Shown piece by piece: positions 46,015 through 55,672 of a stretch of DNA of 64,000 nt. Below the pieces are notes generated by a model that was not told where the DNA came from, did not search any database, and was given only the letters and a program-made list of their open reading frames with translations. A program made the translations under genes and the position numbers. The stretch comes from Gammaproteobacteria bacterium (GTDB lineage: Bacteria > Pseudomonadota > Gammaproteobacteria > VBWC01), in contig VBWC01000014.1 in the NCBI GenBank assembly GCA_006218035.1, forward strand, positions 1 to 64,000. The letters run 5' to 3'. Within the stretch, counting starts at the first letter, position 1. Each line of letters starts with the position of its first letter.

Positions 46015-47329
46015 AGCGCGTGCCGCCATCCTGATCACCTGACTTTGCCCGGGCCGCCCGCTCGGCACGTTGCTTCAGTACATCAGCGGCCGCGCGATTG
46101 CCTTCCGCCTCCGCCTGCAGGGCAAGGTGAATCAGTGCTTCGTAGTGATTTTGATCAAGGTATAACGCCTTGCGAAACAGCTCTCCCGCGCTTTTATGGT
46201 CGCCAAGCGCCTCCCGCACGACGCCCAACAGGAAGTACGCATCGACACAGGCCTCGTCAGCCTTCAGCCGCGCCTCGCACAGTGTCGCGGCCTCATCGAG
46301 AAATCCTTCGTTGGCGAGCTTATAAGCCCTTTGCAACGGCACGTCGTCAACGCTCGCTGCTAACGGGGCCGCGACCGGGATCGGCAGTTCCGCTTTCACT
46401 CGCAGTGGCAGTTGCTGCTGCGCTGCCCTTTCCGACAATCGGTCTTTCGACGGATCGACCTGGATCGTCGAGCATCGATCCTCGATCACCTGCATCAGAT
46501 CCCGCTTGCGGTAGCCGAAGGAACCGCGACCTTCCAGTGGCTGAAAGTAGTCGCGGGGGATAATACTGGCCTCGGAGTGGCCTACGAATAGCAGACCGTT
46601 TGTTTTCAGCAGGCTATATAACTTCCGAACGACGTTCCGCTGGGTTTCACGGTCGAAGTAAATAAACAGATTCCGGCAAAAAATCACGTCATAGGGCTCA
46701 CGGCTCACGACAAACGAGTTGCTCAGTATGTTGCCTTGCGCAAACCGCACCATAGTACTGACTGCGCTATCCAGCTCATAACCCTGCTCTGTCTGGCGAA
46801 AGTACTTGTCGCGGAAACTTGTGTCCGGATTGCGAAATGAGTTTTTCGTGTAGATCGCCCGCTTTGCCTTCGCTAACGCGCTGGAGCTCACATCAATAGC
46901 GTCGATCCGCGCGCGTGCCGGCGGAAGACCGCAGTCGGTGAATACCATGCCGATCGTATACGGCTCTTCGCCCGTAGAACACGGCAGACTTAACACACGC
47001 AACGTGCCGCCCGGATGTGCTGGCATCCAGACGCCCTCCGCATACATACGTAACGCGTCAAATGGCCCCTGGTCGCGGAAAAACCAGGTCTCCGGGACGA
47101 CAACCTCCTCGATAAGCGCTCTCAGCTCCTGCTCGGAAGAATTGAGCGTGGTGAGATAGCTTTCCGCATCTGGAATGCCGGTCTGGCGAAGACGGTGATC
47201 GATAGCACGCTTGATAGAACCCTGGCCGATGGTGGACACATCGAGCCCGATCATTTTTTTTAGCAGACTATTGATGGTCCCATGGGACATACGTGTAACT
47301 TTAGTATCTCCATCATCTTTCTTGGCCAT
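46007..47329 (-). CDS. wspC: CheR-type methyltransferase WspC with TPR tail
   Basis: The 440-aa protein has an N-terminal CheR helical domain, a SAM-binding domain (LRVLSLPCSTGEEPYTIGM, DVIFCRNLFIYFD, LLFVGHSEA) and, after a linker, tetratricopeptide repeats (about 330-420: AYFLLGVVREALGDHKSAGE). It methylates WspA. Start taken at ATG 47329; a GTG upstream and an ATG at 47290 are possible. It overlaps wspD by a few bases. Confidence 0.92.
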   Translation of the reverse strand: MAKKDDGDTKVTRMSHGTINSLLKKMIGLDVSTIGQGSIKRAIDHRLRQTGIPDAESYLTTLNSSEQELRALIEEVVVPETWFFRDQGPFDALRMYAEGVWMPAHPGGTLRVLSLPCSTGEEPYTIGMVFTDCGLPPARARIDAIDVSSSALAKAKRAIYTKNSFRNPDTSFRDKYFRQTEQGYELDSAVSTMVRFAQGNILSNSFVVSREPYDVIFCRNLFIYFDRETQRNVVRKLYSLLKTNGLLFVGHSEASIIPRDYFQPLEGRGSFGYRKRDLMQVIEDRCSTIQVDPSKDRLSERAAQQQLPLRVKAELPIPVAAPLAASVDDVPLQRAYKLANEGFLDEAATLCEARLKADEACVDAYFLLGVVREALGDHKSAGELFRKALYLDQNHYEALIHLALQAEAEGNRAAADVLKQRAERAARAKSGDQDGGTRYE

Positions 47330-47383
47330 GGCGGTATGCCGCACTCCCGCTGCCACGTCAAACCGCCGTCGACGACGTCCGCA

Positions 47384-47830
47384 TTAGCGGAAAATAACGT
47401 CCCGGACGTTTTCCGGCAGCAGTCCATTCAGTTCGACACGGTGGATCATGCCGTCCGGATCAATCGCCACACGGCGGCAACACGTAATATCTTTACCGCT
47501 AACACCCGACTCGACAAAATCCTTGCTTTCCAACGTCACCATTTCCGTCGCGCGCTCTGCAACCAGCCCCAGCAGGCGATCCGTCCCGTCCTTTAGCTGA
47601 TAATGCACCATGATGACGCGCGTGCTCATGTGCCGGTTCGCAGAACGGTTTTCAATCACGCGGCACAAATCGATGATCGGCACGGGCGCGCCACGGTAGT
47701 TACACAATCCCGCGATGTAACTCGGCGCTTGTGGAATTTTCTTCAACTGCACCACCGGCACGACTTCAACCACCTCCTGTGCGGCCAGCGCGTACCGTTG
47801 CTCTCCCAGATAGAAAATCAGAAACAGCAT
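47384..47830 (-). CDS. wspB: CheW-type adaptor WspB
   Basis: The 148-aa CheW-domain protein (LIFYLGEQRYALAAQEVVEV, YIAGLCNYRGAPVPIIDL, DGMIHRVELNGLLPENV) should link receptor WspA to kinase WspE. It sits 20 bp after wspA. Confidence 0.93.
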   Translation of the reverse strand: MLFLIFYLGEQRYALAAQEVVEVVPVVQLKKIPQAPSYIAGLCNYRGAPVPIIDLCRVIENRSANRHMSTRVIMVHYQLKDGTDRLLGLVAERATEMVTLESKDFVESGVSGKDITCCRRVAIDPDGMIHRVELNGLLPENVRDVIFR

Positions 47831-47850
47831 GGCAATCCGTCACCGGGCGC

Positions 47851-49839
47851 TCACCTTGACACCTTGAACAGCGAAACACCGCTCTGGAGCCCGTGAGCAG
47901 CATCATCCAGCCGCTCGATCGCCGACGTCGACTGCCGCAGGGATTCCAGCGTCTGCTGCGCAGACTCGTTCAACTGAACGATGGTCTGCTTGATTTGCTC
48001 GGCACCACCGGCCTGGAACTGCATTCCCTGGTGAACACTTTCAAAGCGCGGCGTCAGCTTCTGGACCTGATCAATGATCTCGGCCAATTGCGTCGTTGCC
48101 TGCCGGACATCGCTGACGCTGGAGCGGACTTCCTCCGAGAATTTATCCACACCCATGACACCGGCGGATACCGCCGACTGCATCTCCTTGACCATTTGCT
48201 CGATATCCAGTGTAGCGACCGCCGTCTGGTCGGCAAGGCGCCTGATCTCGGTGGACACCACCGCGAATCCAACGCCGTACTCGCCGGCCTTTTCCGCTTC
48301 AATTGCCGCATTCAGCGACAGCAGATTGGTCTGGTCCGCGATCTTCGTAATTGTCGTGACGACGCTGTTAATGTTGCTGGCCTTTTCACTGAGAATTTCC
48401 AGCTTGGAGGCGATGCTCTGTGACGCCTCGACAACGCGATGCATCGTACCCTCCATCTTGGTCAGGCCGGCATGCCCCTCCGCCGCAGACACCGCGGTGG
48501 CTTCCGCCACTTGAGCAACTTCGTCCATCGTGTTCACGAGCTCTTTTGACGTTGCCGAGATTTCGGTGGCCGTCGCGACGATCTCGTTGACCGTTGACGC
48601 CTGTTGCGCCACGGTCGCCTCCTGTTCCTTCGCGGTTGCCGCGATTTCCGTCGCGGACGACGTTACCTGAATGCCGGACTGCTGGACCTGAGACACCAGC
48701 CCGTTGAGTTTGCCCATCATGCGCTGTACGCCTTGCGCGAGCTGGCCGATGGCGTCCTCGCCGGTAATCGTGACGCGACCGGTCAGATCACCTTCCGCCG
48801 CCATGGACACGACCCCCAGGATCGCGTCGACCTTATGCTGCATCTCTTCCATGGCCTTGCGCCGCTCCTCCATCAGCGAGCGCAGATCGTCCACCATGGC
48901 CTGCAGCCCTTTGCCGAGCTGTCCGACGGTGTCGTCCGAGTGGAAGGTCACTTTGCCGGTCAAATCACCCTTGGCTGCCTTTTTGACGACATCAAGCATG
49001 ATGTCGACTTTCTCGCGAAGCTCCTTCGACGCCTTGCTCTCACGCGCGTCTGATTCGTTAATCTTGTCCGCCATGGTATTGAATGCGGTCGCAAGCTTGC
49101 CAATTTCGTCGTGCGCACCGACTTCGACACGCGCATTCACATCGCCGGACGAACGGGCCGTGATCACGTCGATGAAATCGCGCAGACGACGCGTAATCCA
49201 CAGGCGCAGGAAATAGTTGGCGAGTATCAATCCGATACCCAGCAGTATCAGGTTGCCGCCGACCTGGGCCCAGAAACTCTCGTGCAGGGCCTTGTCAATA
49301 TCCTTGATGGAATAGGCAATACGGACCGCGCCGTTCACCGTTCCTGACGGCACGGTATGGCAGGCAAGGCAGTTCACCTCATTGGTATTTTCTGTCGCGA
49401 TGGCGGGGGTGATCGCCGTTACGACACGGCCGTCCTTGCCATTCGATAACTCAAGTATCTTCTCCCCCTTAAGCGCGCGCAGATCCAGGTCATCGACAGC
49501 CTTTTCTTCCGGCAACCCGGGACCAAACTGCTTGCTGACCAGTTCGCCGCGAACGACCCGCGCTTCCAGGATGTTTGGACGCCGCAAGAACTTGCCGCGA
49601 AGAATCGAGCGCTGATCCATGGTGCCCGTGAGCATCATCGTGTTCAGACTGTCAAAATACGACGTGGTCATATCCTGCGTCTGGTGTTCCACCAGTTCGA
49701 GCATGCGCTCCTGGTTCCGCTCGGCGGTGAACAACGTCACAGCCACAACGACCGTGATGAAAATCGTACCGACCATCAGGCTGACTTTGGCAGCCAGCGA
49801 CAGTCGGGAAAGCAATTGAATGCGGTTTGTTGGCGACAT
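47851..49839 (-). CDS. wspA: Methyl-accepting receptor WspA with a heme-c binding motif
   Basis: The 662-aa receptor has a membrane helix (about 18-38), a periplasmic domain (about 40-185), a second helix (about 186-208), several HAMP modules in tandem (about 210-400) and a cytoplasmic signalling hairpin with EAEKAGEYGVGFAVVSTEIR at its tip. The periplasmic domain contains Cys157-Leu-Ala-Cys160-His161 followed by VPSGTVNGAVRIAYS, a c-type heme attachment motif of the kind seen in heme-PAS chemosensors; Pseudomonas WspA, a surface sensor, is not known to bind heme. GAGAGGG precedes the ATG. It is the first gene of the operon. Confidence 0.92.
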   Translation of the reverse strand: MSPTNRIQLLSRLSLAAKVSLMVGTIFITVVVAVTLFTAERNQERMLELVEHQTQDMTTSYFDSLNTMMLTGTMDQRSILRGKFLRRPNILEARVVRGELVSKQFGPGLPEEKAVDDLDLRALKGEKILELSNGKDGRVVTAITPAIATENTNEVNCLACHTVPSGTVNGAVRIAYSIKDIDKALHESFWAQVGGNLILLGIGLILANYFLRLWITRRLRDFIDVITARSSGDVNARVEVGAHDEIGKLATAFNTMADKINESDARESKASKELREKVDIMLDVVKKAAKGDLTGKVTFHSDDTVGQLGKGLQAMVDDLRSLMEERRKAMEEMQHKVDAILGVVSMAAEGDLTGRVTITGEDAIGQLAQGVQRMMGKLNGLVSQVQQSGIQVTSSATEIAATAKEQEATVAQQASTVNEIVATATEISATSKELVNTMDEVAQVAEATAVSAAEGHAGLTKMEGTMHRVVEASQSIASKLEILSEKASNINSVVTTITKIADQTNLLSLNAAIEAEKAGEYGVGFAVVSTEIRRLADQTAVATLDIEQMVKEMQSAVSAGVMGVDKFSEEVRSSVSDVRQATTQLAEIIDQVQKLTPRFESVHQGMQFQAGGAEQIKQTIVQLNESAQQTLESLRQSTSAIERLDDAAHGLQSGVSLFKVSR

Positions 49840-50164
49840 TACAAATTTCCCTCTCCGTATGTCTTCGCGTCTTGTCCGGGTACTTATATGTTATTGATAA
49901 AACAATTATATTTCCGACAGCCGGTATACACGCACGTTGCCGTCCCCAATGCGGTTATAGAGACTCAGTGCCTAGAACGGCAAAATCGGCAGAAACTTTA
50001 GATACGTGGCGTTACATGTGCTCGCGTTCTTCCGCGCCGTGGTAACGACAGATGCGGCACGCATTGACCGCGATAACGATTAATCTGGCGCTCTCCGACA
50101 GATAGGCGGTAAGGTTGTGACGTAAGGTAAGTTAGGGTTATTCTCTCGGTTCCCTGATAGAGCG
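49840..50164. other. Divergent regulatory region between wspA and the GGDEF-EAL gene
   Basis: The 325-bp region holds the wspA ribosome binding site and an AT-rich stretch at 49885-49915. A perfect minus-strand -10 TATAAT (plus ATTATA at 49905-49910) lies about 70 bp before wspA but lacks a good -35. No c-di-GMP riboswitch, small RNA or gene was recognised. Confidence 0.5.
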
Positions 50165-52732
50165 ATGCCGTTTCTTATGAACATTGCTGCGCCGGCGGAT
50201 AGTTACAGCCAGATCACCGGGAAAGACGTGCGCATCCTCCTGGTGAACGACGACACGGATACCCGTGTACTTTTGCGAAGGATTCTGCTCCGTGCGGGTT
50301 TCATCAACCTGATCGAGGCGGACAGCGGCCATAGCGCTGTTCGCCTGCTGCGCTCCGACAAGGTTAACTTCCTTATTACCGACATCCATATGCCCGACCT
50401 TGACGGCTGGCGTCTCGCCCGCATGGTCCGTTCCGGCGTCTTCAGATGCCCGTCCGACATCCCGATCATTGCGGTTTCGGCGACCTACCGCGATCGCATT
50501 GCGGAATCAACAGCCAGAGAACACGAGATAAATTATTTCCTTTCCTTACCATTTGAAAATCATGATGTCCTGCTGGACGCCGTGCGACGCTGTGATCGCT
50601 ATGCCAAACCATCGCGCAAACCGACGTTGCTCATCGTAGAAGATGATGACGACACGGCGATGCTGGCCGAGCGCGTTCTGCAACGGCGTTTTGACACCGA
50701 GATCGCCCGTGACGGGAACGCCGGGCTGGAAGCGTGGCGTATGCGCCGCCATAATCTCGTGCTCCTCGACGTGATGTTACCGGGCATGGCTGGTCCGGAA
50801 GTGCTGGAAAATATTCTTGCGGAAAAACCGTCCCAGTCAGTCGTTATCATGACTGCCGACGGAACCATGGACCGGTCCGAAGCCCTGATGCTCGATGGCG
50901 CCACCGATTTTATTGCCAAGCCTTTCAAGGCGGATCATCTTCGCCAGACCTGCGAGATCGCCGTTCGCCGCGCCGATTACATGACGATTAATCACGAATT
51001 TCTTGAGCGGGTAGCAGCCCAACGGACCAGCGAAGACAACTACCAGAAATTATCACGCCTACACGACCATATGCTGGACAACCTCGGATCAGTCGTGTTC
51101 AAGCTCGACGGTACCGGACAGCTCCGTTTTCTAAACAGGGCCTGGGAAAACATCTCTCACTATAAGATAGCCGACTCGCTGAATATGCCGTTCCTCGGTT
51201 TTCTCCACCCGGAGGAACACCGCCGTTTTCAGTCGGTGCTCAAACTAATGGCCAGCGGCGGCGTGTCACGCTACAAACAGGAAGTACGCCTGATCAACAG
51301 CAGCGGCGAGCCGGTTTGGGTCGAGATCTCAATGGACGCACGCAAGGACGAACAAAATGACCTCGAGGCTATTTACGGGCACTTAATTGATATTTCCGAA
51401 CAGAAGATAGCGCGCCGGCAACTTGAGCACCTGGCAATGCATGACGTCGTCACCGGCTTGTTCAACCGCCGCTATTTTGAGATCAGTCTGGAGCAACTCG
51501 CCGCGAGCAGTATGCGTGGCGGCACGAAACACGCGCTACTGTATATTGATCTCGATCACTTCAAGATCGTTAATGACAACTTGAGCCACCGGGACGGCGA
51601 TATCGTTTTGAAGGAAATATCGGAGATCCTTGTGAACCGCACCCGCGAAGCCGATCTGCTATGCCGCATCGGCGGTGATGAATTCGCCATGCTCCTCATG
51701 AACACACACAAAACTCAGGCAACCGCACTGGCTCAGGACATCCTCGACCGCTTGCGCAATTATCACTACGGTCGCGACGGCCTGCAGTTTTCGGTTAGTT
51801 GCAGTATCGGGGTGAGCATTATCGACGGTGCTCTTCCATCCGCGGCCGAATACCTCGTCCAGGCCGATAAAGCAAGTTTTGTCGCGAAAAATCGCGGCAG
51901 AAGCCGGGTTCACGCCTACGACCCCGAAGATACCGAAGCCGATGATCTATGGCAAAGCGTCGACTGGGCGAACCGACTCCGCGAAGCCATCGCCGATAAC
52001 CGGCTGGATATCTTTGTGCAACCGATCGTGGATCTCGAAACACGCGAGATTAATCATTACGAGGCGCTGCTACGCTTGTTTCTGCCGGAAAGCGGCGGAA
52101 TTGTATTGCCGGATGTCTTCATCCCTGCGGTAGAGCGCGCCGGCCATATTCATACCCTGGATCGATGGGTTGTCGATCGCGCCCTCAGTACGTTGGCGAC
52201 GAATCCTCACATTGGCAATCTGGCCATCAACCTGTCGGGCCATGCGTTCGAGGACCCCGATTTGATGTCGCTGATCAAAGACTCCCTTGGAAAGTACGGC
52301 GTATTGCCAACGCGAGTCATTTTTGAAATCACCGAAACTGCCAGCGTATCGAATATTGGCAACACACGCCGGATGATTAACCAACTAAGAAGCCTGGGTT
52401 GCCGGTTCGCGCTTGATGACTTCGGCGCCGGTTTCTGCTCGTTTAACTACCTCAAACACCTGCCGGCCGACTACATCAAACTGGACGGCTCCTATATTAA
52501 AAATATCGTCACCGACGACCTGGACATGGCTATGGTCCGCTCGATGAACGATATCGCCCACGTCCTGGGCAAAAAGACCATCGCTGAATGCGTTGAAGAC
52601 GCTCCGGCGCTGGATATCCTGAGACACATCGGGGTTGATTACGTCCAGGGATTCTCCGTCGGGAGACCCACCCCGGTGGCAATGCTTGGAATTGCCGGCG
52701 ACGCCCGCACTTTTTCCGCTGGAGTACCGTAG
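50165..52732 (+). CDS. REC-REC-PAS-GGDEF-EAL response regulator
   Basis: The 855-aa protein begins with two receivers. The first has Asp73 but its switch lysine position reads LSLPF instead of KPF, so it is probably degenerate. The second is canonical (VEDDDD, Asp202, FIAKPFKADHL). A PAS domain (about 300-410), GGDEF (CRIGGDEFAML near residue 503) and EAL (HYEALLRL near 632; DDFGAGFCSFNYL) follow with intact catalytic signatures. It is divergent from wspA, so it may feed into or counteract the Wsp output. No membrane segment. Confidence 0.92.
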   Translation: MPFLMNIAAPADSYSQITGKDVRILLVNDDTDTRVLLRRILLRAGFINLIEADSGHSAVRLLRSDKVNFLITDIHMPDLDGWRLARMVRSGVFRCPSDIPIIAVSATYRDRIAESTAREHEINYFLSLPFENHDVLLDAVRRCDRYAKPSRKPTLLIVEDDDDTAMLAERVLQRRFDTEIARDGNAGLEAWRMRRHNLVLLDVMLPGMAGPEVLENILAEKPSQSVVIMTADGTMDRSEALMLDGATDFIAKPFKADHLRQTCEIAVRRADYMTINHEFLERVAAQRTSEDNYQKLSRLHDHMLDNLGSVVFKLDGTGQLRFLNRAWENISHYKIADSLNMPFLGFLHPEEHRRFQSVLKLMASGGVSRYKQEVRLINSSGEPVWVEISMDARKDEQNDLEAIYGHLIDISEQKIARRQLEHLAMHDVVTGLFNRRYFEISLEQLAASSMRGGTKHALLYIDLDHFKIVNDNLSHRDGDIVLKEISEILVNRTREADLLCRIGGDEFAMLLMNTHKTQATALAQDILDRLRNYHYGRDGLQFSVSCSIGVSIIDGALPSAAEYLVQADKASFVAKNRGRSRVHAYDPEDTEADDLWQSVDWANRLREAIADNRLDIFVQPIVDLETREINHYEALLRLFLPESGGIVLPDVFIPAVERAGHIHTLDRWVVDRALSTLATNPHIGNLAINLSGHAFEDPDLMSLIKDSLGKYGVLPTRVIFEITETASVSNIGNTRRMINQLRSLGCRFALDDFGAGFCSFNYLKHLPADYIKLDGSYIKNIVTDDLDMAMVRSMNDIAHVLGKKTIAECVEDAPALDILRHIGVDYVQGFSVGRPTPVAMLGIAGDARTFSAGVP

Positions 52733-52866
52733 CAAATTAAATTATCGCGTTAGACAGTACACGTCAGCTCCCCTCTTAATACTGTGTTGCAAGTTACTCT
52801 TTTTTTGGGTAATGTCGTTCGTGCAGTTGGACCCAGATATAAGTAGAACAATACGGGGGGCTGACC

Positions 52867-54816
52867 ATGACTTCATCTGGAACGACCAGAGGAGTACATG
52901 AAGATCGCATGGATGCCCCGGTGCGGCAGGACGCCAGCGATCTGATCATAAGTTACCTCGAGCAGCTTGGCGTCGAGTACGTTTTCGGCATACCCGGCGG
53001 CGCCATCGAACCCCTTTATAACGCTCTTGCCCGCAGCCAACGACGCGGCACCGTACGCCCCATTGTGGCACGCCATGAATCCGGCGCGGCCTTTATGGCG
53101 GACGGATACGCCCGCGAAACCGGCAAGCTCGGGGTCTGTTGCGCCACCACCGGACCAGGCGCCACCAACATGATTACCGGCGTCGCGTCGGCATATCAGG
53201 ATCGTATTCCGTTATTGGTGATAACGGCGCAAACCGCGCTGAATACGTTCGGGAAAGGGGCATTCCAGGAATCGTCGTGCACGGCGATCAATACCGTAGG
53301 CATGTACGAACACTGCACGCGCTTTAACTCTCTGGTGTCTCATGCCGACCAGCTCGAGACAAAATTGACCAGCGCGATCATGACAGCGTTCCATCATCCG
53401 CGAGGCCCCGTCCACCTTAGCATTCCACTCGATATTCTCCGGACGCCGTTACCGGCGCGTACACGAGGCACCAAGCTCAATGCCTTGCTGGACAACGCCG
53501 GTCCGGCCAACCACAACGTTCCTGAAGCCTTGTATACAACGATCGAAAAGGCCAGGCGGATTGTCATACTGGTTGGCGAAGGCTGTGATGAATCGATCGG
53601 GGTGCTGTATGAATTGGCGGCGCAATTGCATGCCGTAGTTATTGCGACGCCGCAGGCCAAAGGCATAACAAACCCCTACAATCCGACGTTTCGCGGCATA
53701 TGCGGTGTTTCCGGGCACCGGGAAGCCAAAGCTTTACTTGCCAGCCCGACAATCGATCTGATCATCGCGATCGGCACAGGCATGGACCAGCAAGTCACTC
53801 CCGGCGGCGACAGTACAAACATAAAGAGCAAAAAGTTTGTACACATAGACGCCGTTGCCGAGAATCTTATGCGTTCACCAAACGCCGACCTGCACATTCT
53901 TGGCAACATTCGCGGAATTTCCGAGACGCTGCTGCGATATTTCAAGTCACCACCTTCCGGTACGTCCGCAAAGAAGCCGAATCTTGCTCTGTGGCCCCAC
54001 CGCCATGGCCCGTCAGTAATCCAGTTTGAACGCCGGAAGATACTCAGACGGGCCAGGTCACGGCGCGCGAAGGAGAACCGCGGCTCCGTAACTACGCTCG
54101 AGAGTGAGCGTAGGCTCCACGACCGACGGACCACGGAACTGCAAATGCCGATGCTCTCCCGTTATTTCAAAATGGACAATGAAACAAAATATCTAAGCAA
54201 CGCCACGCCGATAAAGCCGCAGCGTCTAATGTATGACCTGTCACGATTGTTTCCGCCTAACACAAGATTTCTGGCCGATATAGGAAACAGCTTTTTCTGG
54301 GCGATGCACTACCTGCACCCATACAACCGGCGCGTTGCGGGCCAACGATCGGCTACCGAAAGCGTCTTCAGGGCGAGCATGGGATTCGGTTCGATGGGGT
54401 GGGCGATAGGAGCCGCCGTCGGAACGGCACTAGCCAATCCAAAAGTCGCCGTTGTATGTATTGTAGGAGACGGGAGCATGCTGATGAGCGGGCAGGAAAT
54501 CACTGTCGCCGTAACCGAACAGTTACCAGTCATCTATGTCGTTCTGAACGACAGCGCACTGGGAACAATTAAGCATGGTCAGCGCCTTAGTGGTGCCGAG
54601 CCGATAGGATTTGAACTTCCGGCAATAGATTTTGCGGCGTTTGCGCGATTGTTGGGCGCTAACACACACACCGTAAATTCTCCGGCAGACTTTGCAAAAA
54701 TTGATATAGGCACAGCATCTAACTCACGAGGCCCAACCTTGATCGATGTGCATATAGATGCCGAAGAGACACCGCCAATATACGACCGAGTCGATATGCT
54801 TACTGGTATGCCATAA
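52867..54816 (+). CDS. Acetolactate synthase-family thiamine-diphosphate enzyme
   Basis: The 649-aa protein has an N-terminal ThDP domain with catalytic Glu71 (RHESGAAFMADGYAR), FGKGAFQESS where acetolactate synthases have the GxDAFQE motif, and a C-terminal ThDP-binding VGDGSMLMSGQE...LND motif. Between the central and C-terminal domains (about residues 385-460) lies an Arg-rich insert (RRKILRRARSRRAKENRG, ESERRLHDRRTTE) that normal family members lack; total length exceeds the usual 550-600 aa. No regulatory subunit gene follows. Operon with two citrate-synthase-fold genes and a TonB receptor suggests a special carboligation or decarboxylation, not branched-chain amino acid synthesis. The last part is AT-richer than surrounding genes. 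GGGGGG precedes the ATG. Confidence 0.8.
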   Translation: MTSSGTTRGVHEDRMDAPVRQDASDLIISYLEQLGVEYVFGIPGGAIEPLYNALARSQRRGTVRPIVARHESGAAFMADGYARETGKLGVCCATTGPGATNMITGVASAYQDRIPLLVITAQTALNTFGKGAFQESSCTAINTVGMYEHCTRFNSLVSHADQLETKLTSAIMTAFHHPRGPVHLSIPLDILRTPLPARTRGTKLNALLDNAGPANHNVPEALYTTIEKARRIVILVGEGCDESIGVLYELAAQLHAVVIATPQAKGITNPYNPTFRGICGVSGHREAKALLASPTIDLIIAIGTGMDQQVTPGGDSTNIKSKKFVHIDAVAENLMRSPNADLHILGNIRGISETLLRYFKSPPSGTSAKKPNLALWPHRHGPSVIQFERRKILRRARSRRAKENRGSVTTLESERRLHDRRTTELQMPMLSRYFKMDNETKYLSNATPIKPQRLMYDLSRLFPPNTRFLADIGNSFFWAMHYLHPYNRRVAGQRSATESVFRASMGFGSMGWAIGAAVGTALANPKVAVVCIVGDGSMLMSGQEITVAVTEQLPVIYVVLNDSALGTIKHGQRLSGAEPIGFELPAIDFAAFARLLGANTHTVNSPADFAKIDIGTASNSRGPTLIDVHIDAEETPPIYDRVDMLTGMP

Positions 54817-54831
54817 CTTGAGCGACACTTG

Positions 54832-55665
54832 ATGTCACGCATAAGCGCCGAAACAGAAGTTGTACGAACCAAGATATGGCTCGAGACTCCGCAATTGGAT
54901 GACCCGTTCTCTGCATCGAAGTGCTATTGCTATGGCTACGATGTTTATGGCGATCTTCTCCACAAGGCAAGCTGGACAGAGTACGTATTCCTAATGTTTT
55001 CTGGGGAGGCGCCGTCGCCAGCGCAAATTCTCCTGCTAGATAGCTTGGCGGTAGCCATAGCGAATCCCGGAATCAGGGACCATAGCGTGAGAGCAGCAAT
55101 GAACGGTGGCGTCGGCGGTTCGCCGAATGCTGCGTGCCTTATCGCGGCACTGTCAGTTGGCGCCGGAGGACTTGGCGGTGCACATGAAGTCGCTGCCGCA
55201 ATGGAACTATGGACAAGGTGTGGCGCCGATCTAAACGAATGGAAAAAACGAATTCAAACCCCACATGATCGCCAACCCATAGATACATGGCCCCCCATCG
55301 AGCACGTGCCTGGATTCAACCCGCATGGCGTGTCTTGCCCGAAACCACTGTTAGAGACATTGCATCACCTTGCGAATTGCAGTCCCGGCGAGGCCCTTCC
55401 GTGGCTAGAAACAAATCGTGCTAATTTGGAACAGATAACCAAATGCCCGTTAGCGATGCCTGGAATCGCTGCTGCGGCATTTGCGGACCTAGGCTTCTCT
55501 TCCGCACAAGCGGAAATGTTGTATTTGATAATGCGCTTGCCCGGTGCGGCTGTTCACGCATTGGAGCAACAGAGACTCGGCTGGAGAAAATATCCATTTT
55601 TCAAGAACGGATTACACCTTGAAAATGACCCTGGGCCATTTCGTATCAACCAAGATTCCCTGTGA
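54832..55665 (+). CDS. Citrate-synthase/citryl-CoA lyase-fold protein, first of a pair
   Basis: The 277-aa protein is the size of citryl-CoA lyases rather than citrate synthase. Recognisable fold features: RDHSVRAAMNGG (Asp83-His84), GGLGGAHEVAAAMELW (112-119 region) where citrate synthase has LHGGANEA, so the catalytic His before GGA appears to be Leu, and PGFNPHG (160-166) in place of GFGHPLH. ATG at 54832 follows the ThDP gene by 15 bp. It may act as a heteromer with the next protein. Function unknown; an altered substrate or a non-lyase role is possible. Codon use (ATA, AGA, TTA) is unlike flanking genes. Confidence 0.65.
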   Translation: MSRISAETEVVRTKIWLETPQLDDPFSASKCYCYGYDVYGDLLHKASWTEYVFLMFSGEAPSPAQILLLDSLAVAIANPGIRDHSVRAAMNGGVGGSPNAACLIAALSVGAGGLGGAHEVAAAMELWTRCGADLNEWKKRIQTPHDRQPIDTWPPIEHVPGFNPHGVSCPKPLLETLHHLANCSPGEALPWLETNRANLEQITKCPLAMPGIAAAAFADLGFSSAQAEMLYLIMRLPGAAVHALEQQRLGWRKYPFFKNGLHLENDPGPFRINQDSL

Positions 55666-55672
55666 TTCCGTC

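Noticed and set aside
52867-54816. Biosynthetic acetolactate synthase (IlvB/IlvG)
   Set aside because: No small subunit gene follows, the motif near GKGAFQESS departs from GxDAFQE, and the neighbours are not amino acid biosynthesis genes.
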